DNA of 64,000 nucleotides, taken from assembly GCF_000271305.1 (NCBI RefSeq), contig NZ_AKGD01000004.1, positions 310,001 to 374,000 of the forward strand. Reading direction: 5' to 3'. The notes below the pieces were generated by a model. The model was not told where the DNA came from and searched no databases. It was given only the letters and a program-made list of their open reading frames with translations. Made by a program: the position numbers and the translations under genes. The first letter of the stretch is position 1, and each line of letters begins with the position of its first letter. The DNA is from Hydrocarboniphaga effusa AP103 (GTDB lineage: Bacteria; Pseudomonadota; Gammaproteobacteria; Nevskiales; Nevskiaceae). This document shows, piece by piece, positions 59,552 through 64,000 of this stretch.

Positions 59552-59665
59552 CCTTCTCCCTGCGGGAGAAGGTGCCCCGAAGGGGCGGATGAGGGCATCC
59601 CGGTCATCAGCCGGCTTGCTGTTTCCGAGAGTCCCTCACCCCGGCCCTCTCCCGGTGGGAGAGGG
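59552..59665. repeat. Palindromic intergenic repeats
   Basis: CCTTCTCCC/GGGAGAAGG (59552-59572), GCCCCGAAGGGGC (59574-59586) and CCCTCTCCC/GGGAGAGGG (59645-59665). Same palindrome family as at 0.8, 17.15 and 29.0 kb. The block fills the 149-bp gap between the alpha/beta hydrolase and XapX genes. Confidence 0.78.
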
Positions 59666-59677
59666 AGAAAGGCTTGC

Positions 59678-60499
59678 TCAGCTACCTTGCAGAAACGCCA
59701 GCAGATCGGCGTTGAGCTGATCGGCATGCGTCACCGCGAAGCCGTGCGGAGCGCCCGCGTAGACCTTGAGCTGGGCGCCCCCGATCATCTGCGCGGCGAG
59801 CTTGCCGGTGGCTTCGAACGGCACGATCTGGTCGTCGTCGCCGTGGATCACCAGTGTCGGCACATCGATCTTCGCCATGTCCGGGCGGAAGTCGGTTTCG
59901 GAGAACGCGGTGACGCAGTCGAGCGTGCCCTTGATCGAGGCCAGCAGCGCGATGTTGAGCGTCTGCGTGAGCACGCCGGCCGAAACCTGCTGGCCGTGAT
60001 TGATGCCGTAGAACGGAGTCGCGAAGTCGCTGATGAACTGCGCGCGATCCTTGGTCAGGCCAGCCGCGATGCCCTCGAACACCTCGGCCGGAACGCCTTC
60101 AGGATGATCCGCGCTCCGGATGAAGTAAGGCGTCACCGCGCCGAGCAGCGCGAGCCTGGCGATCTTCTTGCTGCCGTGGCGCGCGATGTAGCGCGTCACG
60201 TCGCCACCGCCCATCGAGAAGCCCACGAGCGTGACTTCGGAAAGGCCCAGATGCTCGATCAGCTCGTGAATGTCATCGGCGAAACGGTCGTAGTGGTAAC
60301 CATCCCAGGGCTGGCTCGAGCGGCCGAAGCCGCGCCGATCGAAGGCGATCGTGCGATAGCCGCGCTGCGACAGGAACAGCATCTGCTTTTCCCACATGTC
60401 GCCGTCGAGCGGCCAGCCGTGGCTGAACAGAACCGGCTTGCCGCTGCCCCAGTCCTTGAAATAGATCTCGGTGCCGTCGCTGGTCTTGAACGTACTCAT
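59678..60499 (-). CDS. Alpha/beta hydrolase (non-haem chloroperoxidase/esterase-like)
   Basis: 273 residues from the ATG at 60499, preceded by GAGGG; a TTG at 60508 is also in frame. Catalytic Ser95 is in VGFSMGGGD, preceded by the HGWP oxyanion loop. The acid lies near VIHGDDDQIVPFE and the histidine in GAPHGFAVTH. It closely follows the pattern of cofactor-free haloperoxidase/perhydrolase-type esterases. It begins 5 nt after the isochorismatase-like gene stop, so the two form an operon; a repeat block separates them from the XapX/amidohydrolase genes. Confidence 0.93.
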   Translation of the reverse strand: MSTFKTSDGTEIYFKDWGSGKPVLFSHGWPLDGDMWEKQMLFLSQRGYRTIAFDRRGFGRSSQPWDGYHYDRFADDIHELIEHLGLSEVTLVGFSMGGGDVTRYIARHGSKKIARLALLGAVTPYFIRSADHPEGVPAEVFEGIAAGLTKDRAQFISDFATPFYGINHGQQVSAGVLTQTLNIALLASIKGTLDCVTAFSETDFRPDMAKIDVPTLVIHGDDDQIVPFEATGKLAAQMIGGAQLKVYAGAPHGFAVTHADQLNADLLAFLQGS

Positions 60500-60504
60500 G
60501 GTGA

Positions 60505-61158
60505 TCAACCCTCGTGCGCGTTGAACATGGTCTTGGCGTAGGTGACGCCGAGGCCGTAGGCACCGCCGAATTTCTTGGCGTAGCCGGTGGTCATCTCGTA
60601 GGTTTCGCCGCGCGCCCAGTCGCGCTGCAGTTCGAGCAGGTACTGCAGCGAGGTCATCGGACGCACGCCGGCCTGGATCATGCGCTCCATCGCCCGCTCA
60701 TGCGCCTCGTCGGAAACGTCGCCGCAGGCATCGGCGATCACGTAGACCTCGAAGCCCTGGTCGAGCGCGGACAGCGTCGGCCCGACGATGCAGACCGAGG
60801 TCCACAGGCCGGCGAACACCAGGCGCGTCTTGCCGATGGCGTTGACCCGATCGATCACGGCGGCGTCTTCCCAGGTGTTCATCGAGGTGCGATCGAGCAG
60901 CTTCTGGCCCGGGAACGCATCGGTGATCTCGGAGAACATCGGGCCCGAGAAGCTCTTCTCGGCGACGGTGGTCAGGATGGTCGGAACCTTGAAGCCGGCG
61001 GCGGCGTTGCTGATCAGCGCCGCGTTGTTGCGCAGGTTCACGGCATCGATCGACTTGGTGGCGAACGCCATCTGCGACTGGAAGTCGATCAGGATCAGCG
61101 CGTGATCGGTCGGCGTGAGGAGCTTGGCGCCGGGAGTGGGTGTGGCCTTGATGGACAT
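60505..61158 (-). CDS. Isochorismatase-like cysteine hydrolase (YcaC type)
   Basis: 217 residues from the ATG at 61158. Typical catalytic triad regions are HALILIDFQSQMAFAT (Asp25), a central Lys near VAEKSFSGPMF and the nucleophile Cys in FAGLWTSVCIVGPTLSALDQG. YcaC-type members form ring oligomers and hydrolyse amides or related bonds; the natural substrate is unknown. AGGAAC lies at suitable spacing before the ATG. First gene of the leftward chain, with a 514-bp gene-free region upstream shared with the divergent RND pump. Confidence 0.92.
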   Translation of the reverse strand: MSIKATPTPGAKLLTPTDHALILIDFQSQMAFATKSIDAVNLRNNAALISNAAAGFKVPTILTTVAEKSFSGPMFSEITDAFPGQKLLDRTSMNTWEDAAVIDRVNAIGKTRLVFAGLWTSVCIVGPTLSALDQGFEVYVIADACGDVSDEAHERAMERMIQAGVRPMTSLQYLLELQRDWARGETYEMTTGYAKKFGGAYGLGVTYAKTMFNAHEG

Positions 61159-61672
61159 CGTTCGGTTCCTTCGATTGAGTGAGTAGGGGCGACGGAGGCC
61201 ATACTCGTGTCCAAGGGTGGGGGCGGTCTTGTCGCTTTGCGTGCTTTTTTGAACGCTTGCCGTCTGCGACGGGCACCGAGGCTGCGTTTGGCACGACTCG
61301 ATCGCATTTTGTCCGCATGTGCGGCCCGTGCCCGCTGGCCGTCGTCGTTCAATCCAGGCCTCATCGTCCGGGATGGACACCGTCGGCCTCGCCTCGGTGA
61401 TCCCGCCACCGGCGCGGCGTCAAACGCTATGCAAAAGCCGCAGGTTCCATGCGCGAATTTCATCGGAGCGCGCCGGGAGCGATGAACCGCGGGTGGTATC
61501 GTGCGCCACCCGAAGAACGGTCGGCAGCCGCGTCGCCAGCTGACATTCCTGCAAGCTTGGCGACAACCAGAGAACAGAGTCGCTGTTGCAGTATGCGGCC
61601 CACGATCTCGCGCGCGCTCCACGATCTTCGGCAAGCCGCGGCCCCACTCGCAACCGCATCCGCGGAACGACC
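61159..61672. other. Gene-free interval of 514 bp
   Basis: This divergent region lies between the isochorismatase-like and RND pump genes. Open frames are arginine-rich, mutually overlapping and without family resemblance. It includes a T-rich stretch (GTGCTTTTTTGAACG near 61240), more AT-rich than the surroundings and a candidate promoter zone. No periplasmic adaptor gene fits here. Confidence 0.5.
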
Positions 61673-64000
61673 ATGCAGAACGACTCGCAGCCCCATCTGA
61701 GCCGAGCCCAGCAAAGCCTCACGCGCCCCGGCCTGTCCGGCTGGTTCATCGAACACCCGATCGCCACCGTGCTGATGACGGTCGGCGTGATCTTTCTGGG
61801 CCTGCTCGCGTTTCCGCTGCTGCCGGTCGCGGCGGTGCCCGAGATCGACCTGCCGACGATCCACGTCAGCGCTCGCCTGCCCGGCGCGAGTCCGGAGACC
61901 ATGGCCTCGTCGATCGCCACGCCGCTCGAGGTGGAATTGTCCGGCGTGCCGGGCATCACCGACATGACCTCGAACAGCTCGCTCGGCAGCACCAGCATCA
62001 CCATGCAGTTCACGCTCGACAAGGACATCGACGTGGCCGCGCAGGAAGTGCAGGCCGCGCTCAACGCGGCCACCGCCCGCCTGCCCTCGGACCTGCCGAG
62101 CCTGCCGACCTGGCGCAAGGTCAATCCGAACGACGGCCCGATCCTGATGCTGCGCATGCAGTCGACGCTGCTGCCGCTGACCGAGCTGTCCGACCTCGCC
62201 GAAACCCTCGTCGCGCGCCAGATTTCGCAGGTCGCAGGCGTCGCCACGGTCGATCTGTACGGCCAGCGCAAGCCCGCCCTGCGCATCCAGGCCGCGCCCG
62301 AAAAGCTCGCCGCCTTCGGCCTCACGCTGGCCGACCTGCGCAGCGCGATCCGCAACGCGAGCGTCAACCAGGCCAAGGGCGCGCTGTACGGCTCGCAGCG
62401 CATCTCGACGATCGCCACCAACGACCAGATCTTCAGCACCGAGGATTACAAGGGCCTGGTCGTGAGCTACCGCGACGGCCTGCCGGTGTTTCTCGGCGAC
62501 GTGGCACAAGTCATCCAGGGGTCCGAGAACGACTACCAGGCCGCCTGGATCAACGGCGAGCGCGGCGTGGGCCTGATCGTGCGCCGCCAGCCCGGTGCGA
62601 ACCTGATCGAAGTGGCCGACCAGGTCATCGCCGAGCTGCCACGGCTGCGCACGCTGCTGCCGGCCGGCGTCGAGCTCGAGCTGCTGTCCGATCGCACGCG
62701 CACCACGCGCGCCTCGCTGCACGAGGTCGAGCTCACGCTCGCGATCACCATCGGCCTCGTGATCCTGGTCATGGGCCTGTTCCTGCGCCAGTTGTCGGCC
62801 ACCGCGATCGTCGCGGCCGTGCTCAGCGTGGCGCTGATCGCCACCGCCGCGGCGATGTACGCGCTGGGCTTTTCGCTCAACAACCTCACGCTGGTGGCGC
62901 TGATCGTCGGCGTCGGCTTCATCGTCGATGACGCCATCGTCGTCGTCGAAAACATTCATCGGCATCTCGAAGCCGGCGAATCGTTCCGCCACGCGGCCCT
63001 GAAGGGCGTCTCCGAGATCGGCTTCACGGTCGTGACGATCAGCTTCTCGCTGGTCGCGGCGTTCATCCCGCTGCTGTTCATGGGCGGAACCGTGGGCCGC
63101 CTGTTCCGCGAGTTCTCGCTGACCTTGACGGCCGCGATCCTGATTTCGGTGGTCGCCTCGCTCACGCTCGCGCCGATGCTCGCCTCGCGCTTCATGAAAT
63201 CGGCTCCGGCGCACAAGCCCGGCGGATTCTCCGAGCGCCTGATCGCGCTCTACGATCGCGGACTGGCGTGGACGCTCGAGCACCAGCGCATCATGCTCGG
63301 CGTGTTCGCGGCGACGCTCGCGCTCGCGGTCTACAGCTACGTGAAGATTCCGAAAGGCTTCTTCCCGATCCAGGACACCGGCTTCGTGTTCGGCAACTCG
63401 CAGGCGGCCGAAGACATCTCGTACGACGACATGCGCGTCAAGAACAAGCTGCTCGAAGACATCCTGCTGGCCGATCCGGCCGTCGACGGCATGATCCAGT
63501 CGATCGGCGGAAGCTTCGGCGGCAACTCGATGAGCAACGGAACCTTCCTGATCTCGCTCAAGAACATCGAGGATCGCGACGTCAGCGCCGAGGAGTTCAT
63601 CAGCCGCATTCGCGCCAAGGCCGCGCAGGTCCCGGGCGTGCAGCTGTTCCTGCGCACCAACCAGGAAGTCAACGTCGGCCGCACCGGGCGTGCGCAGTTT
63701 CTCTACGCGCTCAAAGGACCCGACAGCGACGGGCTGACGCGCTGGGCGGACCTGCTCGTCGATCGCATGAAGTCCTCGCCGATGGTGCGCGATGTCTCGA
63801 GCGACCTGCAGCTCGGCGCCGCCGTCACCAAGCTCGTCATCGATCGCGCCGCCGCTGCGCGCTTCGGGCTGTCGACCGCCGATATCGACCAGGCGCTTTA
63901 CGACGCCTTCGGCCAGCGCCAGATCAGCGAGTACCAGACCGAGACGAATCAGTACAAGGTCATCCTCGAAATCGATCCGGCGCTGCGCGGTCGCATCAAC
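61673..64000 (+). CDS. RND efflux pump inner membrane transporter, 3' end outside the window
   Basis: 776 residues are visible, about three quarters of a typical 1030-residue HAE1-type RND pump. After a short cytoplasmic start comes the first membrane helix (GWFIEHPIATVLMTVGVIFLGLLAF), then porter-domain segments (VSARLPGASPETMASSIATPLE, GVPGITDMTSNSS, MRMQSTLLPLTELSDLAE) and membrane helices 2-6. The proton-relay pair is Asp419-Asp420 in GFIVDDAIVVVENI. The second large periplasmic loop follows and runs off the end. The MdtB/MdtC-like branch seems closest. No adaptor (membrane fusion) gene precedes it in the window, so its partners must lie downstream or elsewhere. Confidence 0.95.
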   Translation, partial: MQNDSQPHLSRAQQSLTRPGLSGWFIEHPIATVLMTVGVIFLGLLAFPLLPVAAVPEIDLPTIHVSARLPGASPETMASSIATPLEVELSGVPGITDMTSNSSLGSTSITMQFTLDKDIDVAAQEVQAALNAATARLPSDLPSLPTWRKVNPNDGPILMLRMQSTLLPLTELSDLAETLVARQISQVAGVATVDLYGQRKPALRIQAAPEKLAAFGLTLADLRSAIRNASVNQAKGALYGSQRISTIATNDQIFSTEDYKGLVVSYRDGLPVFLGDVAQVIQGSENDYQAAWINGERGVGLIVRRQPGANLIEVADQVIAELPRLRTLLPAGVELELLSDRTRTTRASLHEVELTLAITIGLVILVMGLFLRQLSATAIVAAVLSVALIATAAAMYALGFSLNNLTLVALIVGVGFIVDDAIVVVENIHRHLEAGESFRHAALKGVSEIGFTVVTISFSLVAAFIPLLFMGGTVGRLFREFSLTLTAAILISVVASLTLAPMLASRFMKSAPAHKPGGFSERLIALYDRGLAWTLEHQRIMLGVFAATLALAVYSYVKIPKGFFPIQDTGFVFGNSQAAEDISYDDMRVKNKLLEDILLADPAVDGMIQSIGGSFGGNSMSNGTFLISLKNIEDRDVSAEEFISRIRAKAAQVPGVQLFLRTNQEVNVGRTGRAQFLYALKGPDSDGLTRWADLLVDRMKSSPMVRDVSSDLQLGAAVTKLVIDRAAAARFGLSTADIDQALYDAFGQRQISEYQTETNQYKVILEIDPALRGRIN

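Noticed and set aside
61095..61634. 179-codon minus-strand frame in the gap before the RND gene
   Set aside because: Arg/Pro-rich, no ribosome site, and it runs into the start of the isochorismatase-like gene.

Overview
The window is GC-rich DNA (mid-sixties percent by eye) from a Gram-negative bacterium with an outer membrane. It encodes a TonB-dependent receptor, a DUF1302 barrel, an alginate-export-type porin, lipoproteins and an RND pump. The gene mix points to an aerobic catabolic proteobacterium that degrades steroid- or terpenoid-like compounds: acylating acetaldehyde dehydrogenase plus 4-hydroxy-2-oxovalerate aldolase, a KshA-like Rieske oxygenase with its own ferredoxin, a flavin reductase of the HsaB/HpaC group, and many acyl-CoA enzymes. 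A gammaproteobacterium near Solimonadaceae/Nevskiaceae or Steroidobacter is my best guess, made from gene content only. No rRNA, tRNA, CRISPR array, transposase or prophage gene was recognised.

Layout. 1-3.6 kb: end of a meta-cleavage/steroid lower pathway (aldehyde dehydrogenase, aldolase, Rieske oxygenase, ferredoxin). 3.6-12.2 kb: a sulfide/respiration island. A leftward operon (persulfide dioxygenase, DUF442-sulfide:quinone reductase fusion, TauE/SafE exporter) diverges from a FisR-like sigma-54 activator with the three-cysteine sulfane-sulfur sensor pattern. It is followed by a cytochrome bd operon (cydP-A-B-X-ybgE-like). TGGCAG boxes and sigma-54-type promoters lie in front of both operons, suggesting that one sulfur sensor controls sulfide oxidation and a sulfide-resistant oxidase together.

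12.2-27.4 kb: acyl-CoA dehydrogenase and SnoaL-like genes diverge from a DUF1214/sulfotransferase/SDR operon. Then come a flavin reductase fused to a winged-helix domain, a DUF1302 outer membrane protein and a three-gene biotin-dependent acyl-CoA carboxylase. These diverge from an apparently circularly permuted crotonase, an acyl-CoA dehydrogenase and an SDR resembling 2-enoyl-CoA reductases. 27.4-31 kb: M20 peptidase, TetR regulator and a periplasmic SMP-30-like protein, with palindromic and octamer repeats between them. 31-47.4 kb: a second catabolic block with thiolase, an HMG-CoA-synthase-like/DUF35 fusion without the usual cysteine, SDR, LysR regulator, TonB receptor, aldehyde dehydrogenase, GMC oxidoreductase, AMP-forming CoA ligase, enoyl-CoA hydratase, MFS transporter and a tannase-family lipoprotein. 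Together these can take an alcohol to aldehyde, acid, CoA ester and beta-oxidation products.

47.9-64 kb: a PKD lipoprotein; an AraC regulator divergent from one polypeptide joining a Baeyer-Villiger-type monooxygenase to an alpha/beta hydrolase; a long leftward, tightly coupled gene chain (isochorismatase-like hydrolase, alpha/beta hydrolase, XapX protein, amidohydrolase with a Cys-rich tail, DoxX protein, MFS transporter, porin, TDT/SLAC1-like channel); and the start of an RND pump that runs off the window. A family of palindromic intergenic repeats (CCCTCTCCC...GGGAGAGGG) occurs in four places.
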